Shown here: piece by piece, positions 24,689 to 32,965 of the stretch | Layout of the letters: the number at the start of each line of letters is the position of its first letter | Numbering within the stretch: the first letter of the stretch is position 1 | Assembly (NCBI GenBank): GCA_014237405.1 | Contig: JABZFO010000012.1 | Span: forward strand, 1 to 41,869 | DNA length: 41,869 bases | Reading direction: 5' to 3' | From: Desulfosarcina sp. | GTDB taxonomy: Bacteria; Desulfobacterota; Desulfobacteria; Desulfobacterales; Desulfosarcinaceae | Notes under the pieces: model-generated | What the model was told of the DNA's origin: nothing | Seen by the model: the letters and a program-made list of their open reading frames with translations, nothing else | Databases searched by the model: none | Translations under genes and position numbers: made by a program

Positions 24689-25105
24689 ATGAAAATTAAT
24701 CTGGATACTGCATTGGTATTAATCGCAGCAGCTCGGGAAAAATCTAAAGAAATCGGTGTTCCCATGGTGATTGCCGTTGTTGACGCCGGTGGTAATCTGG
24801 TAGCCCAGCAACGCATGGACGAAGCGTTGTTGGTCAGCATCGACATTTCACGCAACAAGGCCTATACGGCGGTGGCGGTAAAAATACCTACCCATGAATT
24901 GGCCACGGTCAGCCAATCGGGACAGACCCTGTTTGGAATTCATACTACAGATGGTGGCCGGATTGTGATTTTCGGCGGCGGCTTTCCCTTGAAAATCGGC
25001 GACGAGATCATCGGAGGAATCGGAGTCAGTGGCGGCAGTGTTGAGGATGACATCAAATGTGCTGAAGCAGGGCTTGAAAAGTTGACCGCTATAGGGAATT
25101 CCTAA
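24689..25105 (+). CDS. GlcG/HbpS family protein
   Basis: A 138-residue single-domain protein of the GlcG/HbpS (DUF336) family: ALVLIAAAREKSKEIGVPM, VIAVVDAGGNLVAQQRMDEA, RNKAYTAVAVKIPTHEL and GGIGVSGGSVEDD. It is similar to the domain in the gene at 22506 but without the C-terminal extension. The family includes heme-binding HbpS and domains fused to PduO; a role in corrinoid handling or aldehyde stress is possible but not shown. Starts after CAGGAGG, 64 bases behind pduP. Confidence 0.85.
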   Translation: MKINLDTALVLIAAAREKSKEIGVPMVIAVVDAGGNLVAQQRMDEALLVSIDISRNKAYTAVAVKIPTHELATVSQSGQTLFGIHTTDGGRIVIFGGGFPLKIGDEIIGGIGVSGGSVEDDIKCAEAGLEKLTAIGNS

Positions 25106-25117
25106 TGTAAAGATCCG

Positions 25118-25143
25118 AACCCAAAGGGTCCGGCTTTTGGGTT
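25118..25143 (+). promoter_or_regulatory. Small hairpin between GlcG-like and GrpU-like genes
   Basis: AACCCAAA (25118-25125) pairs with TTTGGGTT (25136-25143) around a 10-base loop. An alternative stem, CCGAACCC with GGGTCCGG (25115-25133, one mismatch), excludes the first, so the RNA can fold in two ways. There is no T-run. It could be an mRNA-stability or attenuation element within the operon; support is weak. Confidence 0.35.
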
Positions 25144-25214
25144 GCTGTCTCCCATAGGGGAAGACTAACCGAAAGCCAAGGATTTAATCTTATTTTCTAT
25201 GCTGGATTAAATTT

Positions 25215-25529
25215 ATGAAAATAAATATAGAATTAATAAAAGCCCCTTCAACATCGTTTCTGGAGATGATTCTGGACAATATCCGACCTCGTGATCGGAA
25301 GAAGCTGGAAGATATAAAATGGGGAGCAGTAGGATTGGTCCAGGCCAAGTTAATCGACTTGTACTGGGCCACAGATGCTTCCGAGAAGGCCAGCAATGTA
25401 AAAACGGCATTGGTCATGGGTAGTTGCCCCCAGCATATTCAGATGCTTGCGATTTTTGGAAAACAGGCCGATGTGAAAACGGCTCTAGATAAAATTCGCG
25501 AAGTTCACAGTAAATTAAAATCGCTCTGA
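25215..25529 (+). CDS. GrpU-like BMC-H shell protein with Cys at the pore loop
   Basis: A 104-residue protein with about 37 divergent N-terminal residues and then a BMC domain: WGAVGLVQAKLIDLYWATDA, SEKASNVKTA, and GSCPQHIQMLAIFG before a final helix. This matches the layout of GrpU, the shell protein from glycyl-radical propanediol compartments that binds an Fe-S cluster. Cys71 in GSCPQ falls where PduT has its cluster-binding Cys38 (TICPGKF), so a pore-centred Fe-S site is likely (inference). The ribosome-binding site is weak. Members of this family have usually been described with glycyl-radical, not B12, dehydratases. Confidence 0.75.
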   Translation: MKINIELIKAPSTSFLEMILDNIRPRDRKKLEDIKWGAVGLVQAKLIDLYWATDASEKASNVKTALVMGSCPQHIQMLAIFGKQADVKTALDKIREVHSKLKSL

Positions 25530-25677
25530 AAAAAACCCTGAAAAATTCAATCAATGATGGATGACGCTACCCGTTAAATTTGCAATTGCACTGGCCGTTA
25601 ATACAATGATGCCCAATGATGCATAGCCTGATAAAGAACTCCTGAATCCATAAATTATTCTATCCGCTCCATACTAA

Positions 25678-25856
25678 GGGTTCGCGCAAAAATAACTTCG
25701 CAGAATTGGCGCTCAGATTTGGTTCAGGTTTGGCTGATCCGAGAAAGCAAAACCACAGGAATAGCGGGCTATTTTGAGGATTTTGGGAGTGAGGCATCGG
25801 CCAAAGATGAGCTGAAGCGGAGATGCAAAAATGTGAGGTTGTTTTTGAGCGAGCCC
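25678..25856. mobile_element. 179-bp MITE-like element with terminal inverted repeats
   Basis: The ends are imperfect inverted repeats: GGGTTCGCGCAAAAATAAC at the left and, read on the other strand, GGGCTCGCTCAAAAACAAC at the right (16 of 19 match). The element is flanked by TAA on both sides (25675-25677 and 25857-25859), a possible 3-bp target duplication. It contains no reading frame of note, so it would be non-autonomous. It sits between the GrpU-like gene and pduS and ends 28 bases before the pduS start. The rest of the 25530-25884 spacer shows nothing I can identify. Confidence 0.7.
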
Positions 25857-25884
25857 TAAGGCCTGCCAGGAGACGAGCAGCAAA

Positions 25885-27228
25885 ATGAACAAGCAGTTAA
25901 TATTAAAAAAGATACGGGATGGAGGCGTTATCGGCGCGGGCGGTGCGGGATTTCCGACCTATAAGAAATTGGAGACACCCGTTAACCACATTATTGCCAA
26001 TGGCGCAGAGTGTGAACCTCTCCTTTATAAAGATCGGGAAGTTATGATTCGTGATCAGGAATTCCTATTCCAGGGGCTTTCCATCATGAAGGAGCTCACT
26101 GGGGCCCAAACCGTTACCATTGCCGTGAAACGGAAAAATAAAGATATTCTTGATTTGTATAAGCGCACTGCGAATAAGTTGGCTTTTAACTTGTTCATGC
26201 TGGAGAATGTATATCCCGCGGGCGATGAATACATCCTGGTTTATGAAATTATCGGACGGCGTATCCCGCCGGGCGGAATACCCCTTCAGGTGGGCGCCGT
26301 GGTGGATAATGTGGAGACCATTATCAATATCGCCAGAGCGGTGAACGGTCACCCGGTTACGGATAAATATGTAACGGTGACCGGTGCGGTAAAAAAGCCC
26401 CTGACCGCCGTCGTTCCGGTCGGCACAAGTTTTCATGACTGCATCGAAGCTGCAGGCGGTTCGACAGCCGATGACCCGACTGTCTTAACCGGAGGCGTCA
26501 TGATGGGCGGTGTTCAGACGGATCTTTCCTTGCCGGTAACGAAGACTATCGGTGGACTGATTGTTCTCCCATCCGATCATTATCTGGTTGGCAGGAAAAC
26601 AGCTTCAAAAGAAACATACCGGCGCATCGGCCACGGACAATGTGATCAATGTTCTATATGTACGGAGTTATGTCCTCGATATCTGTTAGGCTATCCCATC
26701 CAACCGCATCTCGTGATGCGAACACTCCTTATGACTGGGGAAGCCAAAAACCGCCATAGTCTATGGGCACAGTACTGTTGTGAATGCAATATATGTTCGC
26801 TGTTTGCCTGCCCCGAAGGCTTGGATCCAAAAAATATCTGCTCAGATGCCAAACAACTACTGCAAGAAATAAAGCAGGTTAGACAACCGGATGAGTTAGC
26901 GGGATTTTTTACAGAAGTTCATCCCATAAGAAAGGGACGTGAAGTACCCATTGAAATGCTTACACAGCGATTGGGTCTAAACGCCTTTGAAAAAAAAGCA
27001 GCTTTTGCAAAAGTTGATTTTAATCTGCAACGGGCTGTCATCCCACTCGATACGCATATCGGCGCGCCTGCGCTGGTTAACGTTGCCGTCGGGGATACGG
27101 TCAAACGCGGGGATCTCATTGGTATTGCTCCGGATGGTCAGTTGGGTTGTTCGGTGCACGCCAGTATTGATGGTAAAGTCACGACAATTGACCATATAGG
27201 GATACATATCCGGGCGAGTAACTTCTAA
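25885..27228 (+). CDS. pduS: PduS, Fe-S flavoprotein cobalamin reductase
   Basis: RnfC-like flavoprotein that reduces cob(III/II)alamin for PduO and may pass electrons through the shell with PduT. The 447-residue protein has the Gly-rich start GGVIGAGGAGFPTYKK, NGAECEPLLYKDRE, the Rnf-type ITGxV-like VGAVVDNVETIINIARAV, and two 4Fe-4S motifs CDQCSICTELCP (from Cys253) and CECNICSLFACP (about 298-310). A C-terminal biotinyl/lipoyl-like fold follows. Length and order match PduS. AGGAG lies upstream of the start, just inside the right flank of the MITE-like element. Confidence 0.94.
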   Translation: MNKQLILKKIRDGGVIGAGGAGFPTYKKLETPVNHIIANGAECEPLLYKDREVMIRDQEFLFQGLSIMKELTGAQTVTIAVKRKNKDILDLYKRTANKLAFNLFMLENVYPAGDEYILVYEIIGRRIPPGGIPLQVGAVVDNVETIINIARAVNGHPVTDKYVTVTGAVKKPLTAVVPVGTSFHDCIEAAGGSTADDPTVLTGGVMMGGVQTDLSLPVTKTIGGLIVLPSDHYLVGRKTASKETYRRIGHGQCDQCSICTELCPRYLLGYPIQPHLVMRTLLMTGEAKNRHSLWAQYCCECNICSLFACPEGLDPKNICSDAKQLLQEIKQVRQPDELAGFFTEVHPIRKGREVPIEMLTQRLGLNAFEKKAAFAKVDFNLQRAVIPLDTHIGAPALVNVAVGDTVKRGDLIGIAPDGQLGCSVHASIDGKVTTIDHIGIHIRASNF

Positions 27229-27243
27229 AGGAGAAAGAACGCT

Positions 27244-27792
27244 ATGATTACGGCTATTGGCGTTGTAGAACTTTCCAGCATTGCCAAAGGTTTTGAAGTG
27301 GCAGATTCTCTATTAAAACATGGAAAGATAAAAATCATAGTTAATCGTACCATTTGCCCGGGAAAATTCATGATTTTGATAGGCGGTGAAGTAGACGCTG
27401 TTAAGGCCAGCATGCATGCAGGGTTGCGCATTGGCGCCCATACGGTAGTTGATCACCTGGTAATACCCAATATAGATTCGGCGGTTTTTCCGGCCATCAG
27501 CGGTGTGGCGCATGTGCCTGAAATCAAATCTTTGGGGATTATCGAAAGCTTCACGATTTCATCGGTTATCGAAGCGGCCCATACAGCACTGAAAGCGGCT
27601 CGGATTAAACTTATAAACATCCACCTAGCCATGGCCATCGGTGGAAAAGCCTATGTGTCTTTAACCGGAGATGTTGGTGCCGTGAAGGCGGCCGTCAAAG
27701 CCGGTGCCGCGGTAATAGAAAAAAAAGGCTTGCTGGTGAACAAGGTCGTTATCCCTTCACCCCGTAAGGAAATTATCAATGAATTTATATGA
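27244..27792 (+). CDS. pduT: BMC-T shell protein PduT with Fe-S site
   Basis: Trimeric tandem-BMC shell protein; in Salmonella PduT, Cys38 from each subunit helps hold a 4Fe-4S cluster in the central pore. The residue is conserved here in number and context: Cys38 in RTICPGKFM. The two BMC repeats start AIGVVELSSIAKGFEVADSL and SLGIIESFTISSVIEAAHTA, and the 182-residue length is normal. It follows pduS by 15 bases with AAAGGAG, the usual pduS-pduT pair, which is proposed to carry electrons across the shell. Confidence 0.95.
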   Translation: MITAIGVVELSSIAKGFEVADSLLKHGKIKIIVNRTICPGKFMILIGGEVDAVKASMHAGLRIGAHTVVDHLVIPNIDSAVFPAISGVAHVPEIKSLGIIESFTISSVIEAAHTALKAARIKLINIHLAMAIGGKAYVSLTGDVGAVKAAVKAGAAVIEKKGLLVNKVVIPSPRKEIINEFI

Positions 27793-27810
27793 ATTAACTC
27801 GGATAGCTGT

Positions 27811-27886
27811 TCTGGTGGGCAGTGCCCACCCTACAAGATATTATCACAAGTGATCGTCAATAGTAGGGTGGGCACTGCCCACCAGA
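27811..27886. repeat. 76-bp inverted-repeat element (GGTGGGCAGTGCCCACC type)
   Basis: A perfect 24-base inverted repeat (27811-27834 and 27863-27886), each arm containing the internal palindrome GGTGGGCAGTGCCCACC, is separated by 28 bases. It can fold as one long hairpin or two small ones. Sequences of this kind are dispersed repeats (REP/MITE-like) in many bacteria. Placed right after pduT, it may also act as a terminator or mRNA-protecting hairpin. Confidence 0.8.
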
Positions 27887-27964
27887 TCCGGACGAAGTAA
27901 TAACCAAGCTCTGAATTGGAATAAATAATGAAGAAAAATTTACCTTAAAAAGGAGGATTTCGGA

Positions 27965-28189
27965 ATGTATTGCTATATCTGTGCTCAAGAAGGGAAAGAG
28001 ACCCCGGCTGTTGCGGTATGCCTGGCCTGTGGAATGTGTATGTGTAAAGATCATGCAATAAGAGAGGATCTGCCCGTTGAAGATGTGCTCAACTGGGGAT
28101 TCAGCCGGAAAAAGATCACCTATCCCGAAAAATTGCCTCGATTTTTATGTAAGCTCTGTCATACTGCGCTTATGCAGCGAGAGGGATAG
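27965..28189 (+). CDS. Small zinc-finger protein (DUF2180-like)
   Basis: A 74-residue, cysteine-rich protein with a very good ribosome-binding site (AAAAAGGAGG). Metal-binding candidates are CYICAQEG, CLACGMCMCKDH and the late CKLCHTAL, a layout resembling short B-box/treble-clef zinc fingers such as DUF2180. There is no signal peptide. It follows pduT after the inverted repeat. Small proteins of this kind occur in anaerobes, but no function is known to me. Confidence 0.8.
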   Translation: MYCYICAQEGKETPAVAVCLACGMCMCKDHAIREDLPVEDVLNWGFSRKKITYPEKLPRFLCKLCHTALMQREG

Positions 28190-28440
28190 TATTGCTCAAC
28201 CTGGCAATCAGAATGCCGGGCCCACGAGAATATTCATCTAAATGTCGATTATACCGTGGTAGTGATGCCTTCAATCGTGCACTCGATGTGCCGGGAGCAG
28301 TTCTTGTAAATTCTTCTATGTTAGCCCGCGCCTTTTCCGGCTCGTTGATCCACAGTCGGTAAAATTCATACGGACACTTAGAGACGCCTTTGGCTTCCTC
28401 ACTGGTATTAAATACACATTCTGTGGCACTACCGTTTGCA
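28170..28440 (-). pseudogene. Unrecognised minus-strand coding remnant
   Basis: The minus strand is open for about 86 codons ending at TAA 28170-28172 and has a protein-like composition (pieces KGVSKCPYEFYRLWINEPEK, APGTSSARLKASLPRYN and LDEYSRGPGILIARL), but no start codon; a TGA lies upstream, and a second protein-like frame continues beyond it (EGAELLSAVFSELQTVV). It may be the C-terminal remnant of a gene with a frameshift. I do not recognise it. The plus-strand frame at 28390-28632 across the same DNA looks spurious. The rest of 28190-28701 shows nothing. Confidence 0.35.
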
Positions 28441-28701
28441 GCTCAGAAAAAACTGCGCTTAACAATTCTGCACCTTCCACACAAAAAGATCGTAAAATCC
28501 AGAACAGCTGTCAACCTTCAGCGAAACAAACGGGAAAGCGGTATGGGAACAAAAGTCCCTTGCCGATTCCGAATCAATCGCGGTCTATATCCGGCACGCA
28601 TTCCTTGGAATGATCAACATGGCTTGAAGTGATGTAATCGGGTTATAGTTTTTTTGCATGGCGCAGAAAAATTGACCCCTCAAAAGAAAGGATAAGAGGA
28701 A

Positions 28702-29703
28702 ATGAAAAAGTTAATCAACAAACCAGAGGACCTTGTACCTGAATCTTTGGCTGGTATGGCGGCGGCCCATAGTGATCTGATCAACGTTAACTACAATCCG
28801 AATTATATTGTGCGCGCTGATGCCCCGATCCAGGGCAAGGTCGGAATCGTATCCGGAGGCGGCAGCGGCCATGAACCGATGCACGGCGGATTGGTGGGCA
28901 TGGGGATGCTTGATGCCGCTTGTCCGGGGGAGGTTTTTACCTCACCCACCCCCGATCAGATGGAAGCCGCCACCAAGGCAGTGAATGGGGGTGCCGGCGC
29001 CTTGCATATCGTAAAAAATTATACCGGTGACGTGATGAATTTCGAGATGGCTGCCGAATTGTGCCTGGCTGAAGGTATCGATGTCGAAGCTGTCGTGATC
29101 AACGATGATGTTGCTGTAAAAGACAGTCTTTATACCGCCGGGCGGCGCGGTGTGGGAATCACCGTGCTGGCCGAGAAAATCTGCGGTGCTGCAGCCGAAC
29201 AGAAGCAAGATTTGAAAAAAGTCGCCGATATCTGCCGACAGGTCAATGCCAACGGCCGTTCAATGGGGATGGCGCTGACTTCCTGTGCTGTGCCGTCTGC
29301 CGGTAAGCCAACCTTTGAAATCGGCGCTGACGAAATGGAAATCGGGATCGGAATCCACGGTGAGCCCGGCCGGGAGCGAATGCCGTTGAAAACAGCCAGA
29401 GAGATCGTCGGAATAATGAGCGCAGCGATTATTTCCGATTTGCCTTTCCAGAGCGGCGATTCGGTCATTGTCATGGTCAATGGTATGGGGGGCACTCCGC
29501 TGATTGAGCTTTACCTTGTTTTTCACGAACTCAACGAGGTCTGCAAGGGCAAAGGTATCAAAATTGTCCGCCAATTAATCGGAAATTATATAACTTCCCT
29601 GGAGATGGCCGGCTGTTCCATAACCTTGTTGAAAACGAATGATGAACTGCTGAAGTTGTGGGATGCACCGGTTCATACGCCGGCGTTGCGTTGGGGGGTG
29701 TAA
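28702..29703 (+). CDS. dhaK: Dihydroxyacetone kinase, DhaK subunit
   Basis: Binds dihydroxyacetone covalently through a histidine and receives phosphate from DhaL. The 333-residue protein has [16 protein letters not shown] near the start, [15 protein letters not shown], and the hemiaminal-forming His219 in [23 protein letters not shown] follows. Length equals PTS-type DhaK (about 330-356). It starts after AAAGGATAAGAGGAA, 510 bases from the small zinc-finger gene, so it may have its own promoter. dhaL starts 5 bases after its stop. Confidence 0.95.
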   Translation: MKKLINKPEDLVPESLAGMAAAHSDLINVNYNPNYIVRADAPIQGKVGIVSGGGSGHEPMHGGLVGMGMLDAACPGEVFTSPTPDQMEAATKAVNGGAGALHIVKNYTGDVMNFEMAAELCLAEGIDVEAVVINDDVAVKDSLYTAGRRGVGITVLAEKICGAAAEQKQDLKKVADICRQVNANGRSMGMALTSCAVPSAGKPTFEIGADEMEIGIGIHGEPGRERMPLKTAREIVGIMSAAIISDLPFQSGDSVIVMVNGMGGTPLIELYLVFHELNEVCKGKGIKIVRQLIGNYITSLEMAGCSITLLKTNDELLKLWDAPVHTPALRWGV

Positions 29704-29708
29704 TAAGA

Positions 29709-30335
29709 ATGGTCAGTCAAAAAAAACTCCGGGCCTGGATTGAAGTGCTGCAGAAAGTGTATGCCGAAAATAGACAATATCTCATCGATCTCGATTCGGC
29801 CATTGGCGATGCGGATCATGGAATCAATATGGACCGGGGTTTTACTAACGTTCAAGCAGATCTTTCCAAAACCGATCCGCCGGACATCGGCGCTATGCTG
29901 AAAACCGTGGCCATGACGCTCATTCGAACGGTCGGTGGCGCAGCCGGTCCATTGTATGGTACTTTTTTTCTGCGTGCCAGCACGGCCTGTGCCGGAAAAA
30001 CGGAGTTGCAGGCAGCCGATGTCGTGGCGATGTTTGAAGCGGGTCTGGCCGGTGTTCTGCAGCGGGGAAAAGCGGAGTTAAATGACAAAACGATGGTGGA
30101 TGCGTTGAGTCCGGCCCTCGTAGCGATGAAACGGGCTCTGGGTAACGGATCGGATTTCAGGCAGATAATACAGCAGGGCGCTGCCGCCGCTGAGGAGGGA
30201 ATGAAAAACACCATCCCGATGCTCGCTAAAAAAGGTCGGGCCAGTTACTTGGGGGAGCGCAGTATCGGCCATCAGGATCCCGGAGCAACGTCATCCTATC
30301 TTTTGTTAAAAACAGCGGTTGACGTCTGGGGTTAA
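29709..30335 (+). CDS. dhaL: Dihydroxyacetone kinase, DhaL subunit
   Basis: ADP-binding subunit that hands phosphate from DhaM to DhaK-bound dihydroxyacetone. ATG 29709 gives 208 residues; the open frame begins earlier but inside dhaK. The Mg-ADP-binding aspartates lie in IDLDSAIGDADHGINM, followed by the GGAAGPLYGTFFLRAS loop, and the C-terminus has RASYLGERSIGHQDPGATSS. All are typical of DhaL. It is the middle gene of dhaKLM, with dhaM 15 bases downstream. Confidence 0.95.
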   Translation: MVSQKKLRAWIEVLQKVYAENRQYLIDLDSAIGDADHGINMDRGFTNVQADLSKTDPPDIGAMLKTVAMTLIRTVGGAAGPLYGTFFLRASTACAGKTELQAADVVAMFEAGLAGVLQRGKAELNDKTMVDALSPALVAMKRALGNGSDFRQIIQQGAAAAEEGMKNTIPMLAKKGRASYLGERSIGHQDPGATSSYLLLKTAVDVWG

Positions 30336-30350
30336 GGGTCAGGGGGCAGT

Positions 30351-32867
30351 ATGATCGGCATTGTAATCGTCTCCCACAGCGCCAAACTTGCCGAAGGGGT
30401 GCGTGAGTTAGTGGACCAGATGACGAAAGGGCGGGTGCCGCTGGCTGTTTCAGGGGGAATTGAAGATCCGCAACATCCCATCGGCACGGATGCCTTTGAC
30501 GTACAGCGGGCCATCGAATCGGTCTACAGCGACGATGGCGTGATCGTCTTGATGGACCTGGGCAGCGCACTTTTAAGCGCTGAAACGGCACTTGAATTTC
30601 TCTCCGAAAAGCAACAGGGCAGAATTCGACTGTGCGAAGCGCCGCTGGTAGAGGGGGCTGTGGCCGCCGCAGTTCAGGCGATGGTCAGCAACGACATTGA
30701 ATTGGTCCTCGCCGAAGCCCGGGGAGCCCTGACCGCTAAAACGGCCCAGTTGAAGGGGGCCGCCCCAGATATGACTGTCCCTGCCGCATCAACCGTTGCG
30801 ACCGACGCACCGAAGATACGCTTGACTGTCTGCAACCGGCACGGTCTGCATGCACGTCCGGCGGCCCGGTTTGTCAGCACCGCCGGTCGCTTTCAGGCCC
30901 GGATCAGCATTCAAAACCTCTCCCGATACACGGAAACTGCCAATGCCAAGAGCATAAACCAGGTGGCTACCCTGGGCGCTCGCGAGGGACACGAGATTGT
31001 CATTACAGCGGAAGGCGCCGATGCCCCGGAGGCACTGAAAGCACTTGAGACGTTAGTAACGTCGGGATTTGGTGAAGCCGAAGCCGCTATAGAACGTGAC
31101 GCCGGGCTTCAGCTTCCCGAGGCCAGCCCTGCGGATGAAGGAGCGCTGACTGGTATCCCGGCCTCTCCGGGCATTGCCATCGGGCCGATTGCATTGTATC
31201 GCCTGGCGCCTATCGCGGTGCCGGAACGACCAATTGAAAATCCCATGAATGAATGGCAGCGTCTGCAACAGGCCATTGAAGCGGCCCAAAAAGAACTCCA
31301 TGCGCTGCGGGCACTGGCGACCGCCCAGGTCGGCGATTACCAGGCAGCTATTTTCGACGCCCATCTGCTCTATCTGGAGGATCCGGCCCTGCTCGACGCA
31401 GCGCACCGCCGTATTTTTGATCGAAAAATGAATGTGGAAGCAGCCTGGCAGTCCGCCGTCGAAAAAATGGTAGCCGCCTATCGTGATCTGGAAGACCCCT
31501 ATCAACAAGCCCGTGCCGCCGATGTCATAGATATGGGACAGCGGGTATTGAAACTGCTTATGGGGGTTGTTCCGGCATCGGTTGTTTTGGCCCGGCCGTC
31601 TATTGTCGTTGCTGCGGATCTGACCCCTTCTGATACGGCGCAGTTGGACCCCGACAAAGTGTTGGGGATATGCACCGAGTTTGGCAGCGCGACTTCCCAT
31701 GCCGCCATCCTGGCACGGGGGATGGGGATTCCGGCAGTAATGGGTGTGGGGATGGGGATATCACGCCTGGCCGAGGAGACAACCCTGGCACTGGATGGTG
31801 CCCATGGCAGGGTATGGGTGGAACCCAATTCGGACCTGCTGGCCGAACTGAAATCCCAACGTGAGTCCTGGGCAGCAGAACAACAGGCCGTATGCAACGC
31901 CGGTCGGCAACCGGCCCTTACTCGTGACGGCCGGCGGATCAAAATCCTGGCCAACATCGGGGGAGCTGTCCATGTCAAAGGCGCGCTGGAGCAAGGCGCA
32001 GAAGGCGTTGGCTTGCTGCGCACTGAATTTCTCTTTCTGGCGCGGGTGACCCCGCCTTCCGAAGACGAGCAAACTGCAGCCTACCACCGTATTGCCGACA
32101 CGCTGGGTCCACACCCCCTCATCATTCGCACGCTCGATGTCGGGGGAGACAAACCGTTGCCCTACCTGGACTTGGAAGTGGAAGCCAATCCTTTTCTGGG
32201 TTTGCGTGGTATTCGGTTGTGTTTGGATCGGCCTGAAATTCTAAAGACCCAGTTGAGGGCTATTTTACGCGCCAGCCCCGGTCACCGGATCAAGGTGATG
32301 TTTCCGATGGTCTCGACCCTGACTGAGATACGAGCCGCTAAAAAGATCCTGGCCACAACACGGGATGAATTGAGTCGGGCCGGAGTGCCCTTTGAGAAGA
32401 ACATGGAAGTCGGGATGATGGTGGAAGTGCCGGCGGCCGTGGCTCTGGCCGACCAAATGGCCGCCGAAGTGGACTTTTTCAGCATCGGGACCAACGATCT
32501 GAGTCAATATATCATGGCTGCCGATCGGACCAATCCGCGTGTGCAGGCCCTGAGCGATGCCTTTCAACCGGCAGTGCTGCGCACGATTCAATATATCATT
32601 GAGCGGGCCCATGCCGCCGGTATCTGGGTAGGACTATGCGGTGAGTTGGCCGGTGATCCGCTTGCTGTGACGGTTCTGCTAGGCTTGGGGCTGGATGAGT
32701 TCAGCATGAACCCGCCTGCTATCCCCGCTGTCAAGCGGGTTCTTTCCAAGTTGACGATGGTCGAAGCCGAGGCCATCGCAACGGCTGCCTTAAAGCTGGA
32801 AACCGCTGAGGCGGTGCGGGAGCTGGTAAAAAGCTCAGGAAATCCCATTTCTCGAAAGCCTGCCTGA
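30351..32867 (+). CDS. dhaM: DhaM multiphosphoryl-transfer protein (EIIA-HPr-EI fusion)
   Basis: Carries phosphate from PEP to DhaL, coupling dihydroxyacetone phosphorylation to PEP. The 838 residues contain, in order, a mannose-EIIA-like DhaM domain (about 1-125, His9 in IVSHSAKL), an HPr domain (about 160-245, His167 in RHGLHARPAARF) and a complete enzyme I (about 263-838) with His450 in SATSHAAILARGMG, VGLLRTEFLF, and the active Cys in GLCGELAGDPLA. E. coli DhaM has only the N-terminal part of EI; the full EI here makes the protein self-sufficient for PEP. No other PTS genes are seen. Confidence 0.95.
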   Translation: MIGIVIVSHSAKLAEGVRELVDQMTKGRVPLAVSGGIEDPQHPIGTDAFDVQRAIESVYSDDGVIVLMDLGSALLSAETALEFLSEKQQGRIRLCEAPLVEGAVAAAVQAMVSNDIELVLAEARGALTAKTAQLKGAAPDMTVPAASTVATDAPKIRLTVCNRHGLHARPAARFVSTAGRFQARISIQNLSRYTETANAKSINQVATLGAREGHEIVITAEGADAPEALKALETLVTSGFGEAEAAIERDAGLQLPEASPADEGALTGIPASPGIAIGPIALYRLAPIAVPERPIENPMNEWQRLQQAIEAAQKELHALRALATAQVGDYQAAIFDAHLLYLEDPALLDAAHRRIFDRKMNVEAAWQSAVEKMVAAYRDLEDPYQQARAADVIDMGQRVLKLLMGVVPASVVLARPSIVVAADLTPSDTAQLDPDKVLGICTEFGSATSHAAILARGMGIPAVMGVGMGISRLAEETTLALDGAHGRVWVEPNSDLLAELKSQRESWAAEQQAVCNAGRQPALTRDGRRIKILANIGGAVHVKGALEQGAEGVGLLRTEFLFLARVTPPSEDEQTAAYHRIADTLGPHPLIIRTLDVGGDKPLPYLDLEVEANPFLGLRGIRLCLDRPEILKTQLRAILRASPGHRIKVMFPMVSTLTEIRAAKKILATTRDELSRAGVPFEKNMEVGMMVEVPAAVALADQMAAEVDFFSIGTNDLSQYIMAADRTNPRVQALSDAFQPAVLRTIQYIIERAHAAGIWVGLCGELAGDPLAVTVLLGLGLDEFSMNPPAIPAVKRVLSKLTMVEAEAIATAALKLETAEAVRELVKSSGNPISRKPA

Positions 32868-32965
32868 TTCTCAAAATCCACCGGATAAAAATACGCAAAT
32901 CCTGCCCTTAAAATGCTATGCGAAGTTATGAACGAGTCGTCTTATGTCTTTCCCGGAATCCGGTT

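Noticed and set aside
28390..28632. 80-residue plus-strand open frame between the zinc-finger gene and dhaK
   Set aside because: No ribosome-binding site, composition unlike the neighbours, and it overlaps a more protein-like minus-strand remnant.
30351..32867. Separate general PTS EI/HPr gene
   Set aside because: The N-terminal DhaM EIIA domain and the dhaKL context show that it is a dedicated DhaM fusion.
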